Assembly (NCBI RefSeq): GCF_013364235.1
Contig: NZ_CP054919.1
Location: forward strand, 7,675,603 to 7,739,602
Direction of reading: 5' to 3'
Source of the DNA: Kitasatospora sp. NA04385
GTDB lineage: Bacteria > Actinomycetota > Actinomycetes > Streptomycetales > Streptomycetaceae
Length of the DNA stretch: 64,000 nucleotides
The notes below the pieces were generated by a model. That model searched no databases. It was given only the letters and a program-made list of their open reading frames with translations, and was not told the DNA's origin. A program made the position numbers and the translations under genes. This document shows, piece after piece, positions 1-8,613 of the stretch (position 1 is the first letter of the stretch; each line of letters opens with the position of its first letter).

Positions 1-1097
1 TAGCCGGAGATCTGGCCGGTGCGGCCGCCGCTCGGCGGCGGGGTGGTGGAGCCGCCGGTGAGCGCGTTGAAGGTCTTCGAGAACTGGTACGCCGACTGCG
101 GGGTGCCGCTGCAACTGTCGGACAGCGTGCCGTTGGTGGCGCAGGCCTTGTCGCGGCCGATCGCCCAGAAGGCGAGCAGCTGGATGCCCTTGGACGCGGC
201 GAAGGTCTCCAGGGTCTGCGCGTTGGCGGTGGAGAACACCTCGGAGGTGGTGTCGTTGACCCCGATCATCGGGGTGTTGCCCTCCATCGCCCACAGCTGC
301 TCGGAGGTCTTGGACGTCCAGATCTGGCCCAGCTGGGTGTGCAGGCCGTTGGCGGCGCTGATCGCGGCCTGGCCCATGTCCATCGGCGAGCCGTAGTCCA
401 TCGTCATGATGTTGACCGCGTTGACGGTCAGCCCGCGGCTCTTGGCGTTGTTCAGCAGGCTGATCGAGTTGGATTCGAGACCCGAAGGACTCACCGGCAG
501 CGTGTAGTTGACGTCGAGGCGCTTGCCCGCGGCCGCCTGGGCCTGCTGGAGCTGGGCCAGCGCTTGGTTGCGGCGGTCGTTGGCGGCGGTGTCGTTCAGC
601 GCGCCGCCCTCGATGTCCAGGTCGATGCGGGTGAGGTTGAGCGCGTCCACCACCCGCTTGTACTGGGCCTGGAGGCTGGAGACGCTGGTGCAGGCCTGGC
701 CCAGCTCGGTGCCGGAGGCGCCGCCGAAGCTGGCGATCACGTCGCCGCCGGCCGCCCGGTGCGCGTTGATCGCGCTGGTCCAACCGGCGTCCGTGATGGA
801 GGTGTTGCCGTTGAACGTGGCGTTGCAGCTGCCGTCGCTGATCACGAAGGCGAGGGTGACGTACTTCAGCCCGCCGCCGGTGCGGGCGTTCGCCAGGGTG
901 TTCGGCGAGTTCCAGGTCTCCAGGTACGGCGCCGCGTAGTGCGCCGGGAAGCCCGGCCCGGCGTTGGCGGCGGCCGAGGCCGGGCCGGCGCCGGCCACCA
1001 GCAGGCCGGCCACGGTGGCGGGCAGCGCGACGGCTGCCGCCGCGGCGCGGAGGCGGGGGCGGGGGCGCAGGCCGGAGCGGGAACGGGTGCGGATCAA
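1..1097 (-). CDS. Secreted GH18 chitinase, C-terminus beyond window
   Basis: Extracellular chitin hydrolase. The TTG start at 1097 follows GAGGAG by a few bases. Residues 1-42 form an Arg-rich signal peptide ending in an Ala-rich cleavage region. The GH18 domain follows, with SFGG near 123 and the catalytic motif IDLDIE at 158-163 (Glu163 the expected acid/base). The first Asp of the usual DxxDxDxE pattern is Thr. After about residue 345 a short Thr/Pro/Gly linker leads into GRTGQISGY at the left edge. That start resembles a ricin-type (CBM13) lectin domain, which is an inference. About 365 residues are visible. A dre-like site lies about 150 bp upstream. A second chitinase lies at 47-49 kb. 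Confidence 0.9.
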   Translation of the reverse strand, partial: MIRTRSRSGLRPRPRLRAAAAAVALPATVAGLLVAGAGPASAAANAGPGFPAHYAAPYLETWNSPNTLANARTGGGLKYVTLAFVISDGSCNATFNGNTSITDAGWTSAINAHRAAGGDVIASFGGASGTELGQACTSVSSLQAQYKRVVDALNLTRIDLDIEGGALNDTAANDRRNQALAQLQQAQAAAGKRLDVNYTLPVSPSGLESNSISLLNNAKSRGLTVNAVNIMTMDYGSPMDMGQAAISAANGLHTQLGQIWTSKTSEQLWAMEGNTPMIGVNDTTSEVFSTANAQTLETFAASKGIQLLAFWAIGRDKACATNGTLSDSCSGTPQSAYQFSKTFNALTGGSTTPPPSGGRTGQISG

Positions 1098-1242
1098 GGC
1101 GGCTCCTCGTGGGGGAGAACGTTCACTCGTTCATGAAGTGAACGCGAAGCGATGCCTGAGGGAGCGTCCGGAGTGGTCCGGGCAGGGCGGAACATCCCCC
1201 TGACGGGGGATCAGTGGTGGTGGCCAGCAGCCCTGCCGGCTT

Positions 1243-1254
1243 TGGTCTGGACCT
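1243..1254. promoter_or_regulatory. dre-like / chitinase direct-repeat site
   Basis: TGGTCTGGACCT closely matches the TGGTCTAGACCA core known for DasR sites and the 12-bp repeats of Streptomyces chitinase promoters. A minus-strand TTGAAA lies at 1256-1261, next to the site and on the chitinase side of transcription. No convincing -10 box was found. Confidence 0.5.
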
Positions 1255-1474
1255 TTTTCAAGACGTGAAGTTATGGGCGTCTGCGCGACCACGTCAACCC
1301 CTCTGCGTACAGGAGTCGAAGGACGTGTGCGGAACGGCCGGGCGTGCGGGCGCGGCGGCCCCGGCGGGTTTTTACCAAACGGTCGACCACTTCGGGCGCC
1401 CGGCCGGATAGCTTCCGAACATCCGTCGAAACCTGGTGCGCGGGGCCCCGGAGCCTCGCGGGGAGGAGTGTGCC

Positions 1475-1870
1475 GTGAGCGTGTTCGACTTGGTGGGGGC
1501 CGCCGCCGAACTGCCGCGGGCGTGGAGCTCGCACGTCCTGGGCCGGGTGGGGACGGCCGAGGTGAAGGTGCTCCGGATGGACGCGCTGCCGGTGGCGGCG
1601 GAGCGCCACGACGCGGACGAGGCGCTGCTCGTGCTCGACGGCCGACTGGAACTGGAGGTGCAGGGCGAACCGGTCTCGGTGCGCGCGGGCGAGCTGTACG
1701 TGGTCGCCGCGGGCGCCGTGCACGCCGTCCGGCCCGGGAGCCGCGGCACGCTGGTGATCGTGGAGGCGGCCGAGGGGTTCCCCGACCTGCTGCTGCGCAC
1801 CGCCGACGAATGCGCCCTGTCCGTCCGCACCACGGGCGCCTACGAACAGGGCACCTCGGACGGCTCCTGA
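1475..1870 (+). CDS. Small cupin-domain protein
   Basis: A 131-residue single-domain cupin. The GTG start at 1475 is preceded by GGAGGAG at good spacing. The barrel is recognisable from RHDADEALLVLDGRLELEV (metal-ligand region with His and Glu), a Gly-rich turn, then GELYVVAAGAVHAV with a late His. Such proteins bind a metal or small ligand and may be isomerases, dioxygenases or sensors; the substrate cannot be told. It is transcribed away from the chitinase across a 377-bp gap and has no obvious operon partner. Confidence 0.72.
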   Translation: MSVFDLVGAAAELPRAWSSHVLGRVGTAEVKVLRMDALPVAAERHDADEALLVLDGRLELEVQGEPVSVRAGELYVVAAGAVHAVRPGSRGTLVIVEAAEGFPDLLLRTADECALSVRTTGAYEQGTSDGS

Positions 1871-1967
1871 CCACCCGCCGTGTGCCCCGCCGTGTGCGCA
1901 GCCGTGCGCACCGCCCCGATGGGGACCCCGGTTGCGGCCGGGACGGGCGCGCTGGCACGGTCTCCCG

Positions 1968-2510
1968 GTGACGATCGTGCTGGGGAACAGGGACGGCTTC
2001 GCCATCGAGATCGGCGACCGGGACGGGTACGACCCGAACGGGCACCTGCGCCGGGTCGACCTGTGGGCGGCCGGGCAGTGGCTGACCTGCGACGACAACG
2101 CGGCCTTCGTCGCGCAGTTCCGGTTCGCGCTGGCCCGGGAGGCCGACTGGCTGCGGACCGGCGGTGGGCCGCCCCCTCCCTGGCCGGACCTGTCGCCGGA
2201 GGCCAACCACCGCCGCCTGCCGGGCGGCACTGCGACACCCGACGGCGAGGCCGCCGGCAGCCCCGACCACCACCGGGCCCTGGACTGGGGCCCCACCACG
2301 GACAACCTGATCGCCGCACTGTTCCGCGACGGGGACCACCTGACGCTCACCTTCCAGTTCTGGCGGGAGGACCACCTGCTGCGCCACCCCGAACACGCCG
2401 GCCGGGTCTTCACCGTTGAACTCCCGACCGCCGAGTTCGTCGGCCTCCTCGACCGCGCGCGGGCCGCGCTGGACGACACCGCGCAGCAGCATCAGCAGCA
2501 GCGCCGGTAG
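1968..2510 (+). CDS. Hypothetical protein, 180 aa
   Basis: Family not recognised. The protein is soluble and acidic, rich in Trp, Asp and His, with no signal or membrane segment. It starts VTIVLGNRDGFAIEIGDRDG and ends in a Gln/His-rich tail. GTG at 1968 is chosen because conserved-looking sequence begins there and the upstream in-frame part is Arg-rich low complexity. It lies about 100 bp after the cupin gene and ends about 90 bp before the convergent kinase gene. Confidence 0.55.
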   Translation: MTIVLGNRDGFAIEIGDRDGYDPNGHLRRVDLWAAGQWLTCDDNAAFVAQFRFALAREADWLRTGGGPPPPWPDLSPEANHRRLPGGTATPDGEAAGSPDHHRALDWGPTTDNLIAALFRDGDHLTLTFQFWREDHLLRHPEHAGRVFTVELPTAEFVGLLDRARAALDDTAQQHQQQRR

Positions 2511-2597
2511 GGGGCACTCGCTTGATGGGGACGGGGTGCGGTGGGGTGGAACGGGGGAGGTGGGGGAGACGGGGCGGGCGAGTGCGGGGCGGTGCGG

Positions 2598-4787
2598 TCA
2601 GCGGAGTGGGACGCGGTTGAGCAGCAGGTTCCGACGCTGCGCCAGGTTCATCGGCCGGGGACGCAGGACCGCCCCGGCGGCGTCGGAGTCGCCGACGGAT
2701 AAGAGGGCGGTGGCGACCGACGCGACGAACGCCTGGGGCAGTTGGCCCGCCTCCCACAGCAGGACCTCCAGCCGGCCGTGCTGACCGGCCTGCCGGAACC
2801 CGGCGGCCAGCGCAGGGAATTCCGGGGGAGTCCGCGCCGCCGGGGCCAGGCAGACCAGCCGATCGGCGACCTGGAACTGTCCGGCGGTGTGGAAGGACTT
2901 CACCACCGCGCCGAGCTCCGCAGCCGGCCAGGCCCGGGCGACCGCCGACAGCAGGTCGTCCGGGGAGATCCCCTGATGCTGGACCTGGTGCAGCGTCGGC
3001 AGCCACTCCGCGCGGAACCGCCCCTCGTCCGAGGGCTGTGAGCGGATCCAGTCGAGGAACGAGGACTCGTCCGCCGACCCCGCCCAGGTGACCGCGGCCA
3101 CCGCCCCGGCGACCGCCGCGAACGGTGGCGCTCCCCGCCGCTCCGGCACCGGTGCCGAGCGGCGGGCCACGACGGCGCGCACCCGGTGGGCGAACTGGGC
3201 GAACAGCGCTGCTCTGGCCGCGCTGATGGGAACGGCCGACGGGGCGAGCCGGATTGGCGCGACCGAGGCCGACGGCTCCTGGACGGTGCCGCCACCGGCC
3301 TCGATCGCGGCGGCCAGCACGGTGATCCGGAGGTGCTGACCGGCGTCGCGCAGCCCGGCCAGGACGGCCGGGATCTCGGAGCTCTCCCGATGGGCCGGGA
3401 TGCTGCGGACGATCTCGTTGGCGAGACGCGGCAGCCGGGCGTTCTCGTAGGTGGCGAGCAGCGCGCCGAGACCGGCGGCCGGCCAGGCCCGGGCCACCGC
3501 GACGGCCCAGGCGTTGGACTGGTAGCCGCGACCGTACCGAGCCAGCATCCGTTCCGGTGGCGGGAGTTGGCCGACGGCGTGCAGGGTGCGGATCCAGTCG
3601 ACGTACACCGACTCCTCGGCGTGCAGCCCGGGGCCCGGGACGGTGTCCGCCGGTTGGTGGGGTTGGGGCTGGGGGTGTGGTTGGGGCTGGGCCTCGGGTT
3701 GGGGTGGGAGCGGGGCGGTGGCCACCGCCGTGGCGGGGACTGTGGCCGCCGTGGTGTCAGCCCGGAGCGTTGGTGCGGGGACGGGCGCGGTTGCGGTCGC
3801 CTGCTCTGTCGGGGTCGGGGACGGGGACGGGCTAGGGGTCGTGGCCTGGGCGGTTGGTGCGGGTGCCGGTGCGGGCAGTGGGACGGTCACGGCGGTCGGC
3901 GGGATGACCAGCGGCCTCAGCCGAATGGTGCCCGACTCCTCCACCCACCGGTGCGTCAGCCCGGAGGTCTCGGCGGGGAGGTGGCGGATCCGCTCGATGA
4001 CCTCGGCGGCGGACCGGGGGCGGTCGTCCGGTTCCTTGGCGAGCAGGTCGAGGACCAGGCGGTCGAGCTCCGGGGGGAGCGGGCGGGGCGCCTCGGGGCC
4101 GGGTGGGCGGGCCGGTTCGGAGACGTGGCGCAGCATCAGTTGGACGGGGTTGCCGATGCCGAACGGCGGTCGGCCGGTGAGGAACTCGAACAGGACGCAG
4201 CCGAGCGCGTACAAGTCGCTCCGGTGGTCACCGGAGCGGCCGTGGAAGCGCTCCGGCGGCATGTACGCCACGCTGCCCATCACCTGGCTGTGCGAGGCGG
4301 AGTGGCCCTCGCGGTACTTGGCGATGCCGAAGTCGAGGATCTTCAGCTTGCCGTTCCAGGCCAGGAACAGGTTGGCGGGCTTCAAGTCCCGGTGGACCAC
4401 TCGCTCGGCGTGCGCGAACGCGAGCGCGTCGCAGAGTTGGAGCGTCCAGTCCACCGCCTCGACGACCTGCGGCGGCCCCTGGGCCCGGAGCCGGTCCGCC
4501 AGATCGGTGCCGGTGAGCAGCTCCATCACCAGGTAGGCCGTCCCGTCGGGTTCTTGACCGAGGTCGTGGACGGTGACGATGCCGGAGTGGGTGAGACGGG
4601 CCGCGAGCCGGGCCTCGTTGAGGAACAGCTCGGTGCCGCGCGGCTGGTACGGATCGGGGTGCAGCAGTTTGACGGCCACCCGGCGCTCCAGCGCCACGTC
4701 CCACCCGTGCCAGACCTCTCCCATGCCGCCGCGCCCGATCGGCTCGTCCAGTCGGTAGCGCGCGGCGAGCATCCGTGCTGCGGCCAA
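2598..4787 (-). CDS. Ser/Thr protein kinase with a duplicated C-terminal domain
   Basis: A Hanks-type kinase of 729 aa. TTG at 4787 has GGGGAGG five bases upstream; ATG at 4772 is the alternative. The kinase domain covers about residues 10-275: glycine loop GRGGMGEV, VAVK with Lys40, alpha-C Glu58, HRDLKPAN with Asp134, DFG at 152-154. A Pro/Thr/Gln linker spans about 295-390. Two copies of an unassigned domain of about 105 aa follow, at 391-495 and 573-681. Both share ES-x2-(V/L)DWIR, AVARAWPAA-x-LGA and LR/FR-x-AGQH. There are no PASTA repeats and no clear transmembrane helix, so it is probably cytosolic. The duplicated domain may bind a ligand or partner. Confidence 0.9.
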   Translation of the reverse strand: MAAARMLAARYRLDEPIGRGGMGEVWHGWDVALERRVAVKLLHPDPYQPRGTELFLNEARLAARLTHSGIVTVHDLGQEPDGTAYLVMELLTGTDLADRLRAQGPPQVVEAVDWTLQLCDALAFAHAERVVHRDLKPANLFLAWNGKLKILDFGIAKYREGHSASHSQVMGSVAYMPPERFHGRSGDHRSDLYALGCVLFEFLTGRPPFGIGNPVQLMLRHVSEPARPPGPEAPRPLPPELDRLVLDLLAKEPDDRPRSAAEVIERIRHLPAETSGLTHRWVEESGTIRLRPLVIPPTAVTVPLPAPAPAPTAQATTPSPSPSPTPTEQATATAPVPAPTLRADTTAATVPATAVATAPLPPQPEAQPQPHPQPQPHQPADTVPGPGLHAEESVYVDWIRTLHAVGQLPPPERMLARYGRGYQSNAWAVAVARAWPAAGLGALLATYENARLPRLANEIVRSIPAHRESSEIPAVLAGLRDAGQHLRITVLAAAIEAGGGTVQEPSASVAPIRLAPSAVPISAARAALFAQFAHRVRAVVARRSAPVPERRGAPPFAAVAGAVAAVTWAGSADESSFLDWIRSQPSDEGRFRAEWLPTLHQVQHQGISPDDLLSAVARAWPAAELGAVVKSFHTAGQFQVADRLVCLAPAARTPPEFPALAAGFRQAGQHGRLEVLLWEAGQLPQAFVASVATALLSVGDSDAAGAVLRPRPMNLAQRRNLLLNRVPLR

Positions 4788-4976
4788 GAGTGCCTCCCCG
4801 GTCTTCCCGACCGGGGCGCGCCGCGGCGGGACACGGGGCGTGCGGGCCGGTCTGTCCGGGAATCTACCAGCCGGGCCGGGGGCCGGACCGGTGCCGCGGA
4901 ACCGCCTCCGGGCCGCCGTCCGGAGGCGGTGGGCACCGTGGCCGGCGCTGTCCGCGCGGGGTGTTCGAATGGGCGG

Positions 4977-5666
4977 ATGCGTCTGACCGAACTGATCAGC
5001 GGCCTGCCCGGAATGCCGGTCGTCCTGGAGCGCTGCCGGGCCCTGGCGATGCTCGACGCCGTCCTGAGCCCGATCTGGGCCGACCGGTACTACTCCTGCG
5101 ACTCCGGGTGGGCGCCGGGGGAGGTGATGGCCTCGATGCGGGACGGCTGCGGGAACGCGTACTCGATCGTCTTCACGGCGGCGGGCGCCTTCGCCCGCGG
5201 ATTCGACCACGAGTCCCCGCTGAGCCCGGCCGGGCGGGGCGTGCCGGGGCCGTGGCCCGGGCTGCTCGACGGGGTGCCGGAGGCCTTCCGGGCGCAGGTC
5301 GAGGAGCCCGCGTTCTCCGACGGGGACGGGCGGTTGGAGGCCACGGTGTGCTTCTGGCGCGAGGCGGCCGACACCGCCTGGCGGACGGGCGCCCCCGAAC
5401 TCCCGCCGGACGGCGGTGACGAGGACGGCGGCGAGGAGGACGGCGGCGCCGTCCGGCTGTTCGCCCTGCTGCTGGACGGCGCCCCCGAGGCGTACCGGGG
5501 CTTCGCCGAGGAGTACTACGAGACGGAGGTCGACCTCGACGCCGTCCGCCACGTGTACGCCCTGCGGCCGCTCACCCGGGAGGTCGTGCGCGCGCTGAAT
5601 CCGGAGCTGGACCTCGCCGACCTGGCCGAGGACGTCGCGGAGATCCGCTACCCGACCGGCGCGTGA
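4977..5666 (+). CDS. Hypothetical acidic protein, 229 aa
   Basis: Unrecognised family. The N-terminus MRLTELISGLPGMPVVLERC is followed by a Trp/Tyr-rich region. An Asp/Glu/Gly-rich insert (DGGDEDGGEEDGG) near residue 145 gives way to an acidic C-terminus. It has no signal peptide or membrane segment, so it is probably cytoplasmic. The ATG lacks a clear ribosome site, so translation may be leaderless. It is divergent from the kinase gene with about 190 bp between them, so the two may share a control region. Confidence 0.6.
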   Translation: MRLTELISGLPGMPVVLERCRALAMLDAVLSPIWADRYYSCDSGWAPGEVMASMRDGCGNAYSIVFTAAGAFARGFDHESPLSPAGRGVPGPWPGLLDGVPEAFRAQVEEPAFSDGDGRLEATVCFWREAADTAWRTGAPELPPDGGDEDGGEEDGGAVRLFALLLDGAPEAYRGFAEEYYETEVDLDAVRHVYALRPLTREVVRALNPELDLADLAEDVAEIRYPTGA

Positions 5667-5743
5667 GAGCCTGTCGGCCGGCCCCCGGGCCCCGGGCCTG
5701 CCGAGCATCGAGCGAACGTCCATCATCGGCTCCTCCACTTCCT

Positions 5744-5764
5744 GACGTGACGTAGCGTCATGTC
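5744..5764. promoter_or_regulatory. 21-bp imperfect inverted repeat
   Basis: Arms GACGTGACG and CGTCATGTC flank a 3-bp centre, with one G-T mismatch. It sits alone in the 272-bp gap between two + strand genes, about 175 bp before the next start codon. The rest of the gap shows no gene. A regulator dimer could bind here, but no adjacent regulator gene points to one. Confidence 0.35.
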
Positions 5765-5938
5765 GACCGGCTGAACCGGTGGTCGGACCGGTGCGGCATC
5801 GTCGATCCCAAGGTTCGCCGATCGGGAAAGCCCTGTCTCTGAAGCCCTCCACCGTCTTTTCGGTGGTGCTGGATACACCCCCCGGACGGAACCCGGCAGC
5901 CAGGAGCGGAAGGTCGCCGCGGTGGGTAATCTGATGAC

Positions 5939-6490
5939 ATGGTGGGCACGGGGGAGACGCGCGCCGCGCGCGAAGAGCGGTTGCGGCGGGAGCGGGAGTG
6001 GACCGAGGCGCTGGAGAAGCGGATCCAGGCCCGGGACGAAGTGGAGCGCGAACGCCAGCGGGCCGAGGCCCGGAAGGCGGAGCGGGAGTCCTGGGCGGAC
6101 GGGCAGCGCGGCGGAATCGGCGAGTTCTCCCAGGTCACCGGGCCGGACGGCGAACCCGTCCGGATCGCGGTGGTCTGGCTGGGCCGTCCCCACAGCGTCG
6201 CCAGAGCCTTCGAGCCGAAGCTGTCCACGAACTTCGCCGCGGGCGGGGAGGGCATCCTCTTCGCCATCCCGCTCATGCTGCTGTTCGGCCTCTACCGGGT
6301 CGCGTGCTGGCTCCTGCTGGAGCTCCGGCGCACCCCGCGCTGGGCCGTCGTCGCCGCCGTCGGAGCAGCCGGCAAGCCGATCGCCGTGCGGCGCGGCCGG
6401 GACGAGCAGGCGATGATCCGGGCCGCCACCGCCCTGGCCGAGCAGGTGGAGCAGGAGGGCACGGCCGCCATCTCCGCCGCCTGCGCCTGA
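5939..6490 (+). CDS. Membrane-anchored protein with charged coiled-coil N-terminus
   Basis: A 183-aa protein of unknown function. Residues 8-55 are almost entirely Arg, Glu, Ala and Lys in heptad-like order, suggesting a coiled coil. A short globular part (IGEFSQVTGPDGEPVRIAVV) follows, then one strong hydrophobic helix near 103-126 (ILFAIPLMLLFGLYRVACWLL) followed by Arg residues. The C-terminal 55 residues are Ala-rich and helical. A single-pass inner-membrane protein is likely. There is no operon partner. Confidence 0.68.
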   Translation: MVGTGETRAAREERLRREREWTEALEKRIQARDEVERERQRAEARKAERESWADGQRGGIGEFSQVTGPDGEPVRIAVVWLGRPHSVARAFEPKLSTNFAAGGEGILFAIPLMLLFGLYRVACWLLLELRRTPRWAVVAAVGAAGKPIAVRRGRDEQAMIRAATALAEQVEQEGTAAISAACA

Positions 6491-6835
6491 GGACGCTCCG
6501 ACCCATTACCGGAGTGCGGTGGCGGGGTTGCTCCGCCCGGCGGGCGCTGTGGGGAGCGAGGCGGAGGCGGTCGAGACCGTCCGGGCGCTGCGGGAGTCGT
6601 CGGCGCGGTGCTCGGCCACTGCCCGGAGGAGCCCCGGGCGCCCCGAGCGAGCCGCCGGTCACGGTCTGGGGCGGTTACCTGCTGTGGAGCGCCGGGCCCA
6701 CCGGCCGTCCGGGCCCGTGCCACGGTCACACCACCCTGCACCCGGCGGGCCGGACGTTCCTCCGCGCGCAGGACGCCGAGCAGGCCGGGGGGCGGGGCAA
6801 GCGGTGCCCGCCGTCCGCAGCTGAGCGGGCTTTTC
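6491..6835. other. Intergenic stretch without a supported gene
   Basis: Several short frames are open here on both strands, but none has a ribosome site, conserved motif or stable codon pattern. I see no gene in this stretch. The only signal in the gap is the promoter-like element at its right end. Confidence 0.6.
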
Positions 6836-6869
6836 TGGACTTGCTGGTCCATTTTCTGCGGCCTAGCGT
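6836..6869 (+). promoter_or_regulatory. Promoter with overlapping inverted repeat before the quinone oxidoreductase gene
   Basis: TTGCTG (6841-6846), 17 bp and TAGCGT (6864-6869) match the main actinobacterial sigma consensus. The -35 box is the loop of the dyad TGGAC-TTGCTG-GTCCA (6836-6851), which could be an operator. The nearest candidate repressor is the TetR gene downstream of the enzyme. Confidence 0.45.
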
Positions 6870-6936
6870 GCTGGACGTACCCGGACGGAACCGGGTTCGA
6901 ACGGTGACGAGCAGGAACGAGCGGGAAGGCTGTCCC

Positions 6937-7899
6937 ATGCACGCGATCAGGATCGAGGAGCACGGCGGCCCCGAGACCATGCGCTGGACCGAACTGCCCG
7001 ACCCCGTACCGGGGCCCGGGGAGGCGCTGGTGCGGCTGGGTGCGGCCGGGGTCAACTACATGGACGTCGGCGCACGCACCTCGGGCGGCCCGGGCTGGGC
7101 GGCGCCGACCGTGCTGGGTGCCGAGGGGATGGGGTACGTCACCGGGCTCGGCGCGGGCGTCACCGGCCTGGCCGTCGGGGACCGGGTGGCCTGGTTCTAC
7201 CACCCGGGCAGCTACGCCGAACTGCTGGCCGTCCCGGCGGACGCGCTGGTCAAGGTGCCCGACGGGGTGCCGGACGAGGTCGCGGGCGGCCTGCTGATGC
7301 AGGCGCTGACCGCCAACCACCTGACCACCGAGACGTACCCCGTCGCCCCGGGCAGCACCGCCGTGGTGCACGCGGCGGCCGGCGGGGTGGGCCGGCTGCT
7401 CACCCAGCTGGTGAAGGCCCGCGGCGGCAGCGTGATCGGCCTGGTCTCCCGGGAGGAGAAGACGGCCGCGGCGCGGGAGGCCGGGGCCGACCACGTCCTG
7501 GTGCACTCCGGGGCCGGGTTCGAGGAGCGCATCCGGGAACTCACCGGCGGGCGCGGGGCGGACGTGGTCTACGACGGCGGCGGCGCGGACACCTTCCGCT
7601 CCTCCCAGCTGTCGCTGCGCCCGCACGGCGTGCACGCCTACTACGGCCCGTTCATGGGCGTCCCGACGCTGCGGCCCACCGACCTGCCCAACAGCATCCT
7701 GCTCAGCTACCCGGTCGTGCACCACCACGTCGCCACCCGCGAGGCCCTGCTGCGGCGCTCCGCCGAGGTGTTCGACCTGGTCCTGGACGGGCGGCTGGTC
7801 CAGCAGGTCACCGGCCGGTACCCGCTCGCCGAGGCCGCCCGCGCGCACGCCGACCTGGAATCGCGCCGCACCACCGGCAAGCTGGTCCTGCTGCCCTGA
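6937..7899 (+). CDS. Zinc-free quinone oxidoreductase (MDR family)
   Basis: NADPH-dependent quinone or enone reductase of 320 aa. It starts MHAIRIEEHGGPE, the usual family opening. The catalytic-domain signature AGVNYMDVGAR occurs near residue 38, and the nucleotide-binding motif HAAAGGVGRLLTQLVKARG near 145. The Cys/His zinc ligands of true alcohol dehydrogenases are absent. The C-terminus EAARAHADLESRRTTGKLVL is typical. A TetR gene follows 54 bp downstream on the same strand, so a repressor-controlled two-gene unit detoxifying reactive carbonyls or quinones is plausible. Confidence 0.88.
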   Translation: MHAIRIEEHGGPETMRWTELPDPVPGPGEALVRLGAAGVNYMDVGARTSGGPGWAAPTVLGAEGMGYVTGLGAGVTGLAVGDRVAWFYHPGSYAELLAVPADALVKVPDGVPDEVAGGLLMQALTANHLTTETYPVAPGSTAVVHAAAGGVGRLLTQLVKARGGSVIGLVSREEKTAAAREAGADHVLVHSGAGFEERIRELTGGRGADVVYDGGGADTFRSSQLSLRPHGVHAYYGPFMGVPTLRPTDLPNSILLSYPVVHHHVATREALLRRSAEVFDLVLDGRLVQQVTGRYPLAEAARAHADLESRRTTGKLVLLP

Positions 7900-7953
7900 C
7901 CGTCCCGCCGTTCTGCCGTTCCGCCGTTCCGCCGTCCCCGTTGGAGGAGAACC

Positions 7954-8547
7954 GTGCCGCTGACCAGCAAGGGCGCCGCCACCCGGCGGCGCATCGTCGA
8001 GGGCGCCGCCGAACAGATCCGCGAGCACGGGGTGTTCGCGGTGCGGCTGGAGGACGTGATGGCCCGCACCGCGACCAGCAAGAGCCAGCTCTTCCACTAC
8101 TTCCCCGGCGGGAAGGACGACCTGCTGCTCGCCGTGGCCCGGCACGAGGCGGACCGGGTGATCGAGGACCAGCAGCCCGAACTGGGCTCCCTCACCTCCT
8201 GGGAGGCCTGGCGGCGGTGGCGCGACAAGGTCCTCGCCCGCTACCGCGCCCAGGGCGTCAACTGCCCGCTGCACACGGCGCTCGCCCAGCTCGGCGGGGC
8301 CACCGACGCCACCCGGGCGGTGACCTGCGAACTGCTCACCCGGTGGCAGGGCCAGCTCGCCGCGGGCATCCGCCACCTGCAGGCCGACGGCGAGACCGCC
8401 CCCGGCCTGGACGCCGACCGGGAGGCCGCCGCACTGCTGGCCGGGCTCCAGGGCGGCGTGCTGATCCTGATGGCCACGGGGGCCACCACCCACCTGGAGG
8501 CCGCCCTGGACACCGGCCTCGCCCGCCTGCGCGGCGCCCGGCAGTGA
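7954..8547 (+). CDS. TetR-family regulator
   Basis: A 197-aa repressor-type protein. GTG at 7954 has GGAGGAG upstream. The N-terminal helix-turn-helix lies at about residues 10-55 (TRRRIVEGAAEQIREHG, then ATSKSQLFHYFPGGKDDLL). The rest is a helical ligand domain with Cys110 in a QGVNCPLHTAL segment, resembling YxaF/LmrA-type TetR C-terminal domains. It follows the quinone oxidoreductase gene by 54 bp. The dyad over that gene's promoter is a candidate target. Confidence 0.88.
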   Translation: MPLTSKGAATRRRIVEGAAEQIREHGVFAVRLEDVMARTATSKSQLFHYFPGGKDDLLLAVARHEADRVIEDQQPELGSLTSWEAWRRWRDKVLARYRAQGVNCPLHTALAQLGGATDATRAVTCELLTRWQGQLAAGIRHLQADGETAPGLDADREAAALLAGLQGGVLILMATGATTHLEAALDTGLARLRGARQ

Positions 8548-8613
8548 GCACCGGCGGCCGGGCTCCGCGTGACGGGGGGCGGGCGCCGGCGGCCCGGCGT
8601 CACGCGCCGGGGC

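Noticed and set aside
6491..6936. Short ORFs between the membrane protein and quinone oxidoreductase
   Set aside because: No ribosome sites, inconsistent composition, and a clear promoter for the downstream gene occupies the region.
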